Positions 1 through 8,099 of a DNA stretch of 56,026 bases are shown here, one piece after another; within the stretch, counting starts at the first letter, position 1; every line of letters begins with the position of its first letter. The position numbers were made by a program, and so were the translations under genes. This DNA comes from Clostridia bacterium (lineage in GTDB: Bacteria; Bacillota; Clostridia; Oscillospirales; CAG-272). The stretch spans positions 1 to 56,026 of the forward strand of contig JAFVVP010000009.1 in assembly GCA_017502135.1 (NCBI GenBank). Reading direction: 5' to 3'. The notes beneath the pieces are model-generated. The model was not told where the DNA came from and made no database searches. It was given only the letters and a program-made list of their open reading frames with translations.

Positions 1-9
1 AATAAAAAT

Positions 10-28
10 CCACCCGCATAGCGGGTGG
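10..28 (-). terminator. tnpA terminator / element-end hairpin
   Basis: Perfect 8-bp stem CCACCCGC/GCGGGTGG with a 3-nt loop. On the minus strand it is followed by a T-rich tail (bases 9 down to 1), so it can end tnpA transcription. It is also likely part of the transposase-recognised end. Confidence 0.75.
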
Positions 29-109
29 TATTTCATTTTCGGGCAAAGCCCTACCCATTACTGGCTGCGCACAAGTGCGCTTTAGATTGGCCTGCCAGCC
101 ATGCAACTG

Positions 110-589
110 TTACTTGCTACCCGTAAACGGGTCTTTCGGGTCGTACATACTTAACTGATCGCTTTCCTGATCTCTTTTCAACTGATCGCTTATGTACTCT
201 TTTATTGTTTTTGTGTTTTTCCCTACCGTATCCACATAATATCCTTTACACCAAAATTCTCTGTTACGGTAAGCAAATTTCATATTACCGTATTTTTGAA
301 ACATCATCAGACTGCTTTTTCCCTTCAGATATCCCATAAAACTTGATACACTCATTTTTGGTGGGATACTAACAAGCATATGTATATGGTCAGGGCACAC
401 TTCCCCTTCTGTTATTTCCACCCCCTTCCATTGGCATAGCGTTCTCAATATCTCTCGTATTTCCATTCGTTTCTCTCCGAAAAACACCTTCCTTCTGTAT
501 TTCGGTGCAAATACTATATGATACTTGCAATTCCACTTCGTATGTGCTAAACTATTTGTGGCGTTAAAATTGACTTCTTTCTTCAGCAT
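110..589 (-). CDS. tnpA: IS200/IS605-family Y1 transposase TnpA
   Basis: A 159-residue single-strand DNA transposase that cuts and rejoins hairpin ends through a 5'-phosphotyrosine link. The metal-binding HUH motif is visible as His-Ile-His at residues 68-70 (PDHIHMLV). The likely nucleophile is Tyr132 in the helix IKEYISDQ, following the conserved YYVDTVGKN segment. The length fits IS200-type TnpA and the gene looks intact. The Shine-Dalgarno GGAGG lies just upstream of the ATG but is buried in the 3' arm of a 12-bp stem (599-610/645-656). That resembles the translational self-repression known for IS200. No tnpB or guide-RNA scaffold is present. Confidence 0.93.
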   Translation of the reverse strand: MLKKEVNFNATNSLAHTKWNCKYHIVFAPKYRRKVFFGEKRMEIREILRTLCQWKGVEITEGEVCPDHIHMLVSIPPKMSVSSFMGYLKGKSSLMMFQKYGNMKFAYRNREFWCKGYYVDTVGKNTKTIKEYISDQLKRDQESDQLSMYDPKDPFTGSK

Positions 590-598
590 TTTAATGTC

Positions 599-656
599 CT
601 CCGATTGTGTTGTTTGGTTTTGACTGACAGGTCATCCTTATTTTACACAATCGGAG
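599..656 (-). promoter_or_regulatory. SD-sequestering stem in the tnpA leader
   Basis: Bases 645-656 and 599-610 are perfect 12-bp inverted repeats separated by 34 nt. In the minus-strand transcript the 3' arm ends in CGGAG and directly precedes the tnpA start, so folding would hide the ribosome-binding site. Known IS200 elements use the same principle to keep transposase levels low. Confidence 0.7.
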
Positions 657-693
657 TTTTTCTGTCTATACTCACCGGCAATAGCCTCTTTTC

Positions 694-716
694 AACCCCG
701 CCACTATGGCGGGGTT
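694..716 (+). terminator. Hairpin at the IS end, terminator-like on the plus strand
   Basis: Perfect 9-bp stem AACCCCGCC/GGCGGGGTT with a 5-nt loop and a TTTT tail on the plus strand. It is probably the left-end recognition hairpin of the IS. It may also shield tnpA or its neighbours from read-through. Confidence 0.6.
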
Positions 717-733
717 TTCGTGATACAAAAACA

Positions 734-759
734 GGAGCAGAGGTATAAACCTCTGCTCC
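734..759 (-). terminator. Terminator downstream of the small membrane pseudogene
   Basis: Perfect 11-bp stem GGAGCAGAGGT/ACCTCTGCTCC with a 4-nt loop. On the minus strand it is followed by CTGTTTTTG. It lies just outside the IS and closes the minus-strand genes to its right. Confidence 0.7.
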
Positions 760-782
760 TTATCTATTCGACAAGTTGGAAT

Positions 783-948
783 TTACTTACCCTCTTTATC
801 CTGTTTGGACACCAGAATGATTGAACCAACAAGCAAGGCAACACCAAAGGTGAAAAACACATCCAACTACTGTATTCAACTGATTTGCAAAGAAACCAAT
901 CATTCCACTGCCTGCCGCACAACAAATCACATGAAATGCCTTTTTCAT
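783..948 (-). pseudogene. Small two-segment membrane protein gene broken by a frameshift
   Basis: An ATG at 946-948 with a GGAG ribosome-binding site opens a frame beginning MKKAFHVICCAAGSG. It runs as a plausible first hydrophobic segment and then reads nonsense to a stop at 796-798. Shifting frame near 865-870 restores a clear second hydrophobic helix (VFFTFGVALLVGSIILVSK) with a charged tail and a stop at 783-785. A single-base indel explains this. I do not recognise the family. It could be a real pseudogene or an assembly/sequencing error. The stretch 590-1025 otherwise holds only the IS end and the hairpins listed. Confidence 0.55.
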
Positions 949-1025
949 ATAATCACGCTCCTTTGCTAAATTCCAATTTGATGTTTTGCTTTCTCGGAAA
1001 TACTATACCGAATTAGACGAACCAT

Positions 1026-2375
1026 TTAATCTTTCACGAATATCAGTGGCATTCCTTCGTCAATGATTGCTTCTCCTGCATCTGTACAGACAAAAGCAAC
1101 CAGCCCATTGCTTTCATAGAGTTTTCCGCGAACCTCACCGATATCTTTTTCGTTTGGTCCGTTATCGTCTCTGAAATAATGAAGGGTTAAATGCAGGACC
1201 ATTTCACCGTTTTCGCTGTCATATTCAAATGTGCCTGTATATTGACCGCCCATGTCTGTACCATCTGCACCCGCATATACACTAATTTCATTACCTTCTA
1301 TTTGAATTGTATATACATTCAAATATGCGTTGTACGGGTCGGTAGTGTATCGTGCTTTTGTCATAATTTTGACATTCTCTTCAGCAAAAGCATCGCCTTT
1401 GTATACCGATGCTGACCCACTCAAAAAATCAGCAATGGTATTTTCTGCTTCTTCACAAGAAACAATACTTCCGTTTGTTATCGTAACCTTAAATGTAACA
1501 TATTGTTCTATAGAATTGTCGTATTTCCCTCTGGTGCTGCCGAACACGAAATATACAACCCCATCTTCATAGGCCTGAATTTTTCCACTCCAACCGGTAC
1601 CCGTGTTTCCGTTTTCTCCATATATTGCCGCACAAGTCCACACACCGCCATTTGACAATGGTTCGAGTTCGGGAGATATTTCAGTCACACGATACTGTTC
1701 AAAGAACGATTCTGCCATAAGGTGAAATCTCGTAAATATGATTTCACCGGTTTCGCTGATTTCATATCGGCAGTAGGCCTCGCAAGGAAGTTGTTGTCCG
1801 TTTGAATCCATTGTTGCATATATATTTGCATAATTTCGCCCATCGTTATCAGTTTGAAGGTCAAAGGTGTAATTCTGCGGTGCATCGTATTCGTAAGGCG
1901 CAATATATCCGCTAAAGCGATAAATTTTCCCGTCCTGCTCAATGTAGAGAGGGTAATCTGTTTTCGCCCAAGTGTTCATCAATGCACCTGTAACATTTTT
2001 GTTAAAATACAAAAGGCAAAGTGCGCGCAACTCATCAAGAGTATCGAACTCATTCATCTTTACTTCTTGATATCGCTCATTGTTATACAGGATTTCATTT
2101 TCGGTGTAAGTTAATTTCCCATACTTCGTAAACAGTGAATATACCCATTCTGCCTTGTGATAGATATCTTCAAAAGTTTTTTCGGCGGTATCGTTGTTTT
2201 CATTGCTGTGCGTGTCCGTTTCATCGGAGTTACTATCACCTGTTTGTTCAGTCGCCGGTTCGCTTATTTCGGGTGTGTTCGGAGTAGTATCATCGGTGCC
2301 CGGTTTGATACTATTACATCCTACAAGCAATAAGATAAGTCCAAAAATGGAAATCAACACAATTATTTTCTTCAT
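1026..2375 (-). CDS. Putative lipoprotein of unknown function
   Basis: A 449-residue secreted lipoprotein. The signal peptide (MKKIIVLISIFGLILLLVGC) ends in lipobox LVGC with the lipid-anchored Cys at 20. A Ser/Thr/Asp/Glu-rich linker (about 24-64) follows, then a globular region of mostly beta-type sequence. Residues about 65-150 (an 'A-x-Y-x-LF' start, then a 'tlDELRALCLLYFNK' stretch) are reminiscent of IseA-like DL-endopeptidase inhibitor domains seen in other clostridial lipoproteins. That resemblance is from memory and weak. An AGGAG-type site precedes the ATG. Codon use is A+T-richer than in the genes beyond 4 kb, and together with the adjacent IS this suggests recent acquisition. Confidence 0.75.
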   Translation of the reverse strand: MKKIIVLISIFGLILLLVGCNSIKPGTDDTTPNTPEISEPATEQTGDSNSDETDTHSNENNDTAEKTFEDIYHKAEWVYSLFTKYGKLTYTENEILYNNERYQEVKMNEFDTLDELRALCLLYFNKNVTGALMNTWAKTDYPLYIEQDGKIYRFSGYIAPYEYDAPQNYTFDLQTDNDGRNYANIYATMDSNGQQLPCEAYCRYEISETGEIIFTRFHLMAESFFEQYRVTEISPELEPLSNGGVWTCAAIYGENGNTGTGWSGKIQAYEDGVVYFVFGSTRGKYDNSIEQYVTFKVTITNGSIVSCEEAENTIADFLSGSASVYKGDAFAEENVKIMTKARYTTDPYNAYLNVYTIQIEGNEISVYAGADGTDMGGQYTGTFEYDSENGEMVLHLTLHYFRDDNGPNEKDIGEVRGKLYESNGLVAFVCTDAGEAIIDEGMPLIFVKD

Positions 2376-2454
2376 ACACTTTATCTCCTTTGTGTGTTTT
2401 TATATTTATTTATTAGACGCATAAGCGTGATAAAAAGTTTCGTCAAATTGGTGT

Positions 2455-2631
2455 TTATTTATCCTTTTCAAAGAGTCCCCAAACACTCATTACAAAGCCG
2501 AGTATAGGGAGTATGGCACACGCCACTGTTTCAAAATCCTCACTTACAATAAGTATATTCCTAAACTCTCCCACCAAAACAAATGCCATACTCATGAAAA
2601 TCAATGCAATTCCAAACAGTATCTTTTTCAT
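2455..2631 (-). CDS. Small membrane protein, two predicted helices
   Basis: A 58-residue protein starting MKKILFGIALIFMS, with two hydrophobic segments (about 3-22 and 34-53) and a charged C-terminus (LFEKDK). The frame stays open upstream to 2805, but the ATG at 2629-2631 has a good GAAGGAG site about 10 nt upstream. The extra N-terminal sequence is unlike a protein start, so I chose the short form. It is transcribed in the same direction as the lipoprotein. Family unknown. It resembles the broken gene at 783-948 in size and topology but not clearly in sequence. Confidence 0.6.
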   Translation of the reverse strand: MKKILFGIALIFMSMAFVLVGEFRNILIVSEDFETVACAILPILGFVMSVWGLFEKDK

Positions 2632-2753
2632 AAAAAAACACACTCCTTCGTCAAATTCAGTTTTCTCGAACTGTTTACACATATTCAGTATATCATAAGT
2701 ATGCAGTATTTTCAATCTACAGCTCATATAATTTGCAAAATTGTTATAAGAAA

Positions 2754-2780
2754 AGTCTATGAGAAAATCTCTCATAGACT
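2754..2780 (-). terminator. Terminator of the DUF1015 gene
   Basis: Perfect 11-bp stem AGTCTATGAGA/TCTCATAGACT with a 5-nt loop, followed on the minus strand by TTTTCTT. It lies 29 nt past the stop codon of the DUF1015 gene. Confidence 0.8.
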
Positions 2781-2808
2781 CTTCTTTCCTATTTGTGTCT
2801 GACATCGC

Positions 2809-4041
2809 TTATTTCACAATCTTTCTCACTTCGAGGTAATATCTCTTACTGCGTGCTTCTCCCATGGAGAACGTCTTGCGCGGAAGCGTGCCGTGATTCA
2901 ACACGTATGGGAAGAGTTCCTCCTTGGTCATGCCGTCAAACAAGAATCCAACAGAATTCTTTTGTTCGGCAAGCGCCAAAAGTGAAGACTCGTCGTGGAT
3001 ATAATCGCACTTGACACCGGGGTGCGATGCGATATACGCATCAATGAAATCCTGCAGCGTGCCGACGGTCAGGGCGTGCGTAGGCGCGGTAAAGGACACC
3101 GTTTTATCCGTACTTTCGCTCACGACGCGCACGGTCTTTGCCCCCTCGCCCTCTTTCGTGATCGCGGTGAGGGATTTCATAAAGTCGGGGACGTCGCAAC
3201 CGATCACGACGCGGTAGATCGGCTCAAAATCGAGTGCCTCATCTTCGAGCGCCACAAGTTCCACCAGCGCGTACCGCGCGGGATGCGCTTCGGCATTTCC
3301 CTCTTTCGCCTTGATATTTTCATAGTGCGCCTTGGCGGCTGCAAGAGAATGATTTCCATCACCCACCGCGTACACGAGTCCCTCTCCGCGGGATGCTTCG
3401 TAAGCTTCGATCTTCGAAAAAACGGCGGTCAGTGCCTCGCCCGAAATGCAGTAGCCGGCGGCGTGTCCACCGTCCAGCATGAGATCGAAATCGTAAAGGC
3501 ACGGGTATGCGTCCCGTCCGGCGGCAACGGATGCCATAAGCCCCTCAGTATCGTTCATAAGGAGCATAACGTGCGGCAGCTCCAGCGGCGCGGCAGAGCG
3601 GATCGCTACGCGCGGCGGAATCCGTTCAAGAACGGTTGCTTCCGTGGCACGGACGGCAGGGGTGGAGCCTTTTTTGTAATCGTATTTTTCCAGATCGATC
3701 TTGCCGACGAGGCCGCGGCGGATACGTCCGTCGGGAAGCGTCCGTTCCAGATACACGAGGCTGTCGGTATACTCCTTGAGAAATCCGTTCTGCACGGATT
3801 TCATGGCGTCTGCGATGCGTGCTTTTTTCTCCGACTCCGCATCCGTTTCAAGATATGCCTCGGGAAGAACGAGATGCAGCGCGGAGGGCGCATTTTCGGC
3901 AATTGCCTCCGCTTTTTCCCAATAGTCGGGCTCGGACGTGAACTGATCGCAAGCGATCACTGCCCACGTTTGAAAAGCGGGATCCTTTGCTTCATAGGGC
4001 GGGAGCAAAAAATCGGCAGGAGAAAAAATCGTATTGCGCAT
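2809..4041 (-). CDS. DUF1015 family protein
   Basis: A 410-residue cytoplasmic protein of the DUF1015 family (N-terminal IFSPADFLLPPYEAKDP; central YAVGDGNHSLAAAKAHYE, the family's most conserved block). The biochemical role of the family is not established. In many anaerobes these genes sit near serine-biosynthesis genes, but no such neighbour is present here. The start is taken at the ATG at 4041 (MRNTIF), 8 nt behind GAGG. A GTG three codons further up overlaps that site. It is a single-gene transcript by the look of the flanking terminator and the divergent gene at 4217. Confidence 0.85.
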   Translation of the reverse strand: MRNTIFSPADFLLPPYEAKDPAFQTWAVIACDQFTSEPDYWEKAEAIAENAPSALHLVLPEAYLETDAESEKKARIADAMKSVQNGFLKEYTDSLVYLERTLPDGRIRRGLVGKIDLEKYDYKKGSTPAVRATEATVLERIPPRVAIRSAAPLELPHVMLLMNDTEGLMASVAAGRDAYPCLYDFDLMLDGGHAAGYCISGEALTAVFSKIEAYEASRGEGLVYAVGDGNHSLAAAKAHYENIKAKEGNAEAHPARYALVELVALEDEALDFEPIYRVVIGCDVPDFMKSLTAITKEGEGAKTVRVVSESTDKTVSFTAPTHALTVGTLQDFIDAYIASHPGVKCDYIHDESSLLALAEQKNSVGFLFDGMTKEELFPYVLNHGTLPRKTFSMGEARSKRYYLEVRKIVK

Positions 4042-4152
4042 AAAAAGCACCTCGTCTGTGTCTGTTTTGATGATTTATTATAATACAAAATCCGCTCTCT
4101 GTCAATTTATGCGAGGCAAAATGTAAATTTTTATTCAAAACGGGATTTTTCA

Positions 4153-4181
4153 TTGTGAACGGGGCGCGAATCGTGTATAAT
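4153..4181 (+). promoter_or_regulatory. Sigma-A-type promoter for the ABC transporter gene
   Basis: TTGTGA at 4153-4158 and a perfect TATAAT at 4176-4181 with a 17-nt spacer, about 35 nt ahead of the ABC gene start. Confidence 0.65.
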
Positions 4182-4216
4182 ATTACTGAAAATTTACAGA
4201 ACTCGGAAGTGATACT

Positions 4217-6172
4217 ATGGTAGGAGGCCCCCCGCCCGGATTTATGGGCCCGCGATCGGAAGCAACCGAAAAACTCAAACCGCCAAAGCCGAAAAGCATC
4301 CGCGAGGTACCCGGCTTTCTCAAAAGGCTGTTCGTGGATTTTTTCTCGCGCTTATTTTACATTTTCAGGCTCGTATGGGATGCAAAGCCGTGGATTTTAT
4401 TCGTGATGGTTTTCATGGCGATCTACAACGGTGTATCGCCCGTTTTGAACGCCTATATTGCCGCCGCGCTTCTCAACGCACTCGGCGATGCGGTAACCGC
4501 CTTTACCACCGGCGCCCCCTTCGTGTTTTCAAAAATTCTGTATCTGCTCCTTTTCCAGTTCGGATACATATTCGTGAACAGTCTCATCCACAGCGTATAC
4601 AATATGGTCATACGTATCGCGGGTGAACTCGTAACAAACCACATAAAGATCCGGATCATCGACAAGGCAAAAACGATTGATCTGCAAAGTTTTGACCGAC
4701 CGGAATTTTACGAAAAACTGGAGAACGCCAACCGTGAGGCAGGTTCGCGCCCCATTCAGATTCTGAACGCGTCTTTCCAGATCGTAAGTACGCTCATCAG
4801 CATGCTTTCGTTCGTGGCGATCCTCACGTCCGTGAGCGTTACCGCACCTATCCTTATCATCGTTCTGGCGATTCCCTCCGCGATCATCAATTTCGTATAC
4901 CGCCGCAAGAATTTCTTCTACATGCGCCGCCGCTCCAAGGAGCGCCGCCAGATGAATTATTACAGCGACATTATCACGAACAAGGACGCGGTGAAGGAAA
5001 TCCGCCTATTCAATCTGTCCGATACGTTCATCGGGCGGTATAAGGAGACGTTCAAGCGCTATTTCGCGGGTATTAGAAAACTGATCGTGCGCGAAGGATC
5101 GTGGCACATCGGTCTTTCTGCGGTGAGCTCGGCCGTGAACTGTTATCTGTTTTTGTATATTGCAAAAAAGGTGTACGAGGGCGTTCTCAAAATCGGTGAT
5201 TACTCCCTCTATACGGGCGCTCTCAACTCGATCTCAAACGGCGTAACGACGCTCATCAACACAACGGCGACTATTTACGAGGGCACGCTGTTCATCGACA
5301 ACATGATCGCCTTCATGAAGGAGGAGCAGACGGTAGTTCCCCGCCTCGCCGAGCCGCTTCACGTAAAAAGACACTGCGCGCACACCATTGAACTCCGCAA
5401 CGTAAGTTTCCGCTATCCCGGCACAGAGAAGATGGTCATCAAAAACGTAAATCTTCTTCTGCGTGAGGGTGAAACGGCGGTGCTCGTAGGCCTTAACGGC
5501 GCGGGCAAAACGACGCTCATCAAGCTCATCACCCGTCTGTACGATCCCACCGAAGGTGAGATCCTGCTCGACGGGCACGACATCCGCGACTACGATCTTG
5601 CCGAGTTGTACGCGATGTACGGCATCATTTTCCAGGATTTCGGAAAATACGCCGTATCCGTTTCGGAAAACATCATGTTCGGCGACGTGAAACGGGGCAT
5701 CATCCCCTCCGAAATCGAAGAGGCCGCACGCCAGAGCAGCGCCGATGCGTTTATTAAAGATCTGCCCAATGGCTACGATACGCCGCTTATGCGCATCTTT
5801 GAGCAAAACGGTATCGAGCTGTCCGGCGGACAGTGGCAGAAGCTGTCGATCGCCCGTGCCTTTTACAGCGATTCCGACGTCCTTATTCTCGACGAGCCGA
5901 CCGCATCGCTTGATCCTATAGCAGAGCAAGAGATATTCAACCAGTTCGACCGCCTGCGCGAGGATAAAACGACCATTTTCGTCTCGCACCGACTCTCAAG
6001 TGCAACTACGGCATCAAAGATCATCGTGCTGGAAAGCGGCATGATAGCAGAGGAAGGCACGCACGCAGAGTTGATGCACAAAAAAGGCAAATACTACGAG
6101 CTTTTCTCGACGCAAGCGAGAAGATACATTACCGAATCGGAAACGACTGAGACGGCCGCCACACCCCGATAA
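4217..6172 (+). CDS. ABC transporter, fused permease-ATPase half-exporter
   Basis: A 651-residue half-transporter that would dimerise to export an unknown substrate across the inner membrane. The N-terminus is Pro/Gly-rich, then a six-helix transmembrane domain spans about 50-340. The C-terminal nucleotide-binding domain shows Walker A GLNGAGKTT (425-433), signature LSGGQ (535-539), Walker B VLILDEP (555-561) and the switch His in VSHR. Order and length are those of MdlB/MsbA-like type I exporters. There is no second half-gene next to it, so a homodimer or a distant partner is implied. Substrate cannot be told from sequence. Confidence 0.9.
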   Translation: MVGGPPPGFMGPRSEATEKLKPPKPKSIREVPGFLKRLFVDFFSRLFYIFRLVWDAKPWILFVMVFMAIYNGVSPVLNAYIAAALLNALGDAVTAFTTGAPFVFSKILYLLLFQFGYIFVNSLIHSVYNMVIRIAGELVTNHIKIRIIDKAKTIDLQSFDRPEFYEKLENANREAGSRPIQILNASFQIVSTLISMLSFVAILTSVSVTAPILIIVLAIPSAIINFVYRRKNFFYMRRRSKERRQMNYYSDIITNKDAVKEIRLFNLSDTFIGRYKETFKRYFAGIRKLIVREGSWHIGLSAVSSAVNCYLFLYIAKKVYEGVLKIGDYSLYTGALNSISNGVTTLINTTATIYEGTLFIDNMIAFMKEEQTVVPRLAEPLHVKRHCAHTIELRNVSFRYPGTEKMVIKNVNLLLREGETAVLVGLNGAGKTTLIKLITRLYDPTEGEILLDGHDIRDYDLAELYAMYGIIFQDFGKYAVSVSENIMFGDVKRGIIPSEIEEAARQSSADAFIKDLPNGYDTPLMRIFEQNGIELSGGQWQKLSIARAFYSDSDVLILDEPTASLDPIAEQEIFNQFDRLREDKTTIFVSHRLSSATTASKIIVLESGMIAEEGTHAELMHKKGKYYELFSTQARRYITESETTETAATPR

Positions 6173-6250
6173 AAGTATAAATTTGCAAAAAAACTGTATA
6201 TTCGCATAAGATTTTCTTATAATCACCGCATATTTTATCGAATAGTGCCG

Positions 6251-6279
6251 TTGACAAACGAAGCGCAATTCCATATAAT
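6251..6279 (+). promoter_or_regulatory. Consensus promoter for aspartate kinase
   Basis: TTGACA at 6251-6256 and TATAAT at 6274-6279 with a 17-nt spacer. The -10 box is followed by two further overlapping TATAAT repeats. The start codon is 45 nt downstream. Confidence 0.8.
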
Positions 6280-6324
6280 ATAATATAATGGTACAGTAAC
6301 TAATTTTGACAGGAGTATGTAAGA

Positions 6325-7668
6325 GTGAACCGAGAGAATATCGCATCCGTCCCGGAGGATGCCGTGAAAGTTGTCAAATTCGGCGGCAGTTCTTTGGCTG
6401 ACGCCGAGCACTTCAGAATGGTGCAGAATATCATTACCGCCGAGCCTTCCCGCCGTTACGTTATCCCCTCCGCACCGGGCAAGCGCTTCAAGGAAGACGA
6501 CAAGGTAACCGATCTTCTGTATAAATGCTACGAGGTTGCAAGCGACCGCGAAGAACTGAAGAAAGTTTTCGCACGCGTTATCGAAAGATACGAGCTGATC
6601 ATCAAAGGGCTCGGCCTCACGCTCGATCTCACCGAGGAGTACGAGCAGGTACAGAGAGCGATCCGCCACCACGCGGGCCGCGACTATGCCGCCAGCCGCG
6701 GTGAATACCTGAACGGTATCATTCTCGCAAATCTTCTGGGCTATGATTTCATCGACGCCGCCGAGGTAATCCGCTTCTCGGATAACGGCGCATTTGACGG
6801 AGAACTTACAAACGAGATTCTCGCAAAAGCACTGAAAGAACATACGCACGCCGTCATTCCGGGATTTTACGGCTCGATGCCGAACGGCACCGTAAAAACC
6901 TTCTCCCGCGGCGGCTCCGACATTACCGGCTCTATCGTCGCACGCGCGGCAGAAGCGACGATCTACGAGAACTGGACCGACGTGTCCGGCTTCCTCATGG
7001 CGGACCCTCGTATCATCGACGACCCCCGCCCGATCGAAGTGATTACCTATAAGGAACTGCGCGAACTCTCCTACATGGGTGCGACCGTTCTGCACCAGGA
7101 TTCGATCTTCCCCGTTCGCTTTGCGGGCATCCCGATCAATATCCGCAACACGAACGCACCTGAGTGCGCCGGTACGATGATCGTACCCACCACCGACGAT
7201 CTCAAGAGCATCATCACCGGTATCGCCGGTAAAACCGGATTCTCGGTCATCAACATCGAAAAGGATATGATGAACTCCGAACTCGGTTTCGGGCGCCGCG
7301 TTCTCGCTGTCCTCGAAAAAGAGAACGTGTCCTTTGAACATCTCCCCTCCGGTATTGACACCATGAGTATTATTGTCAGCACGAGCGACATCGCTCCCTG
7401 CCGTCAGCACGTCATCGACGAGATCTGCCGCGCGGTTGAGCCCGAATTCATCAGCATCGAAGACGATCTGGCTCTCATCGCCGTAGTCGGACGCGGTATG
7501 GTAAAAGCGAAAGGTACGGCCGCCAAGCTGTTCAAGGCTTGCGCCGGTGCCGACATCAACATCCGCATGATCGACCAGGGATCGAGCGAGTTCAACATCA
7601 TCATCGGCGTTGAGGCAAAGGATTTCGAGCGCGCGCAAAAAGCGATTTACGCTGAGTTTGTAAAATAA
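6325..7668 (+). CDS. lysC: Aspartate kinase
   Basis: Phosphorylates L-aspartate in the first step to lysine/DAP, threonine and methionine. The 447-residue monofunctional enzyme has the N-terminal kinase motif KFGGSS (18-23), the later SRGGSDITG block, and C-terminal tandem ACT domains (roughly 300-447) that normally bind the feedback amino acid. It starts with GTG at 6325, 9 nt behind AGGAG. It has its own consensus promoter and a strong terminator, so it is transcribed alone. The pathway continues with dapA/dapB at 47.8-49.5 kb. No lysine riboswitch precedes this gene, unlike dapA. The symbol is given by function; isozyme class cannot be decided. Confidence 0.93.
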   Translation: MNRENIASVPEDAVKVVKFGGSSLADAEHFRMVQNIITAEPSRRYVIPSAPGKRFKEDDKVTDLLYKCYEVASDREELKKVFARVIERYELIIKGLGLTLDLTEEYEQVQRAIRHHAGRDYAASRGEYLNGIILANLLGYDFIDAAEVIRFSDNGAFDGELTNEILAKALKEHTHAVIPGFYGSMPNGTVKTFSRGGSDITGSIVARAAEATIYENWTDVSGFLMADPRIIDDPRPIEVITYKELRELSYMGATVLHQDSIFPVRFAGIPINIRNTNAPECAGTMIVPTTDDLKSIITGIAGKTGFSVINIEKDMMNSELGFGRRVLAVLEKENVSFEHLPSGIDTMSIIVSTSDIAPCRQHVIDEICRAVEPEFISIEDDLALIAVVGRGMVKAKGTAAKLFKACAGADINIRMIDQGSSEFNIIIGVEAKDFERAQKAIYAEFVK

Positions 7669-7683
7669 TTCCCAAAGCATAAA

Positions 7684-7709
7684 AGAAACGCCTCCGAAGA
7701 GGCGTTTCT
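7684..7709. terminator. Bidirectional terminator between lysC and the HIT gene
   Basis: Perfect 11-bp stem AGAAACGCCTC/GAGGCGTTTCT with a CGAA loop. It is T-rich on both sides and lies between convergent genes. Confidence 0.85.
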
Positions 7710-7723
7710 TTATATCAAATGCA

Positions 7724-8062
7724 TCAGACGATGTGCGCCGGCAACTCTTCTCCTCCGAGAATGTGAAAATGGAGATGCGGCACGCTCTGCGCGGCATCCG
7801 GACCGCAGTTGGAAATCACGCGGTATCCGCCCGTCGTTCCCGCTTCTCTCGCAATTTGGGGAATCTTCTCGAAGATATGACGGACGTAATCGCTGTTTTC
7901 TTCGGTTACGCCGTCCATCGACGGAATGTGCGCCTTCGGGATCACGAGAACGTGCACCTTCGCCTCCGGATTTATATCGTGGAATGCGAAAATCATCTCG
8001 TCTTCATATACCTTTTTCGAAGGGATCTCCCCTTTGATAATTTTGCAGAAAATGCAATCCAT
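7724..8062 (-). CDS. HIT (histidine triad) family nucleotide-binding protein
   Basis: A 112-residue cytoplasmic Hint-type protein, which in this family hydrolyses nucleoside phosphoramidates such as adenylated amines. It starts MDCIFCKIIKGEIPSK, a Hint hallmark with paired Cys. The catalytic triad motif is seen as HLHFHILGG near the C-terminus. Length is normal for Hint. A good AGGAG site precedes the ATG. It is followed upstream, on the same strand, by the small membrane-anchored protein at 8100-8576, possibly as an operon. Confidence 0.92.
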   Translation of the reverse strand: MDCIFCKIIKGEIPSKKVYEDEMIFAFHDINPEAKVHVLVIPKAHIPSMDGVTEENSDYVRHIFEKIPQIAREAGTTGGYRVISNCGPDAAQSVPHLHFHILGGEELPAHIV

Positions 8063-8099
8063 ACCCTATTCTCCTTTTAACGTAAAATGATTTTGTAAA

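Larger units (their letters stand above)
1..720 (-). mobile_element. IS200-type insertion sequence (IS200/IS605 family), left-edge copy
   Basis: A single Y1 (HUH) transposase gene on the minus strand is bracketed by hairpin-forming ends, with no tnpB, which is the IS200 layout. The transposase-3' end carries a perfect 8-bp hairpin (10-28) and nested stems at 61-65/94-98 and 66-71/74-79. The transposase-5' end carries a 9-bp hairpin (694-716). Known elements of this family recognise subterminal hairpins and make no target duplication, so the outer borders are estimates. The first 140 bases recur exactly at 55887-56026. The right-hand copy shows that the element starts directly behind a stop codon there. 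Confidence 0.85.

Noticed and set aside
1-720. An IS605-type element with tnpB and a guide RNA
   Set aside because: No tnpB frame or remnant exists on either side of tnpA. The element is short, as for IS200.
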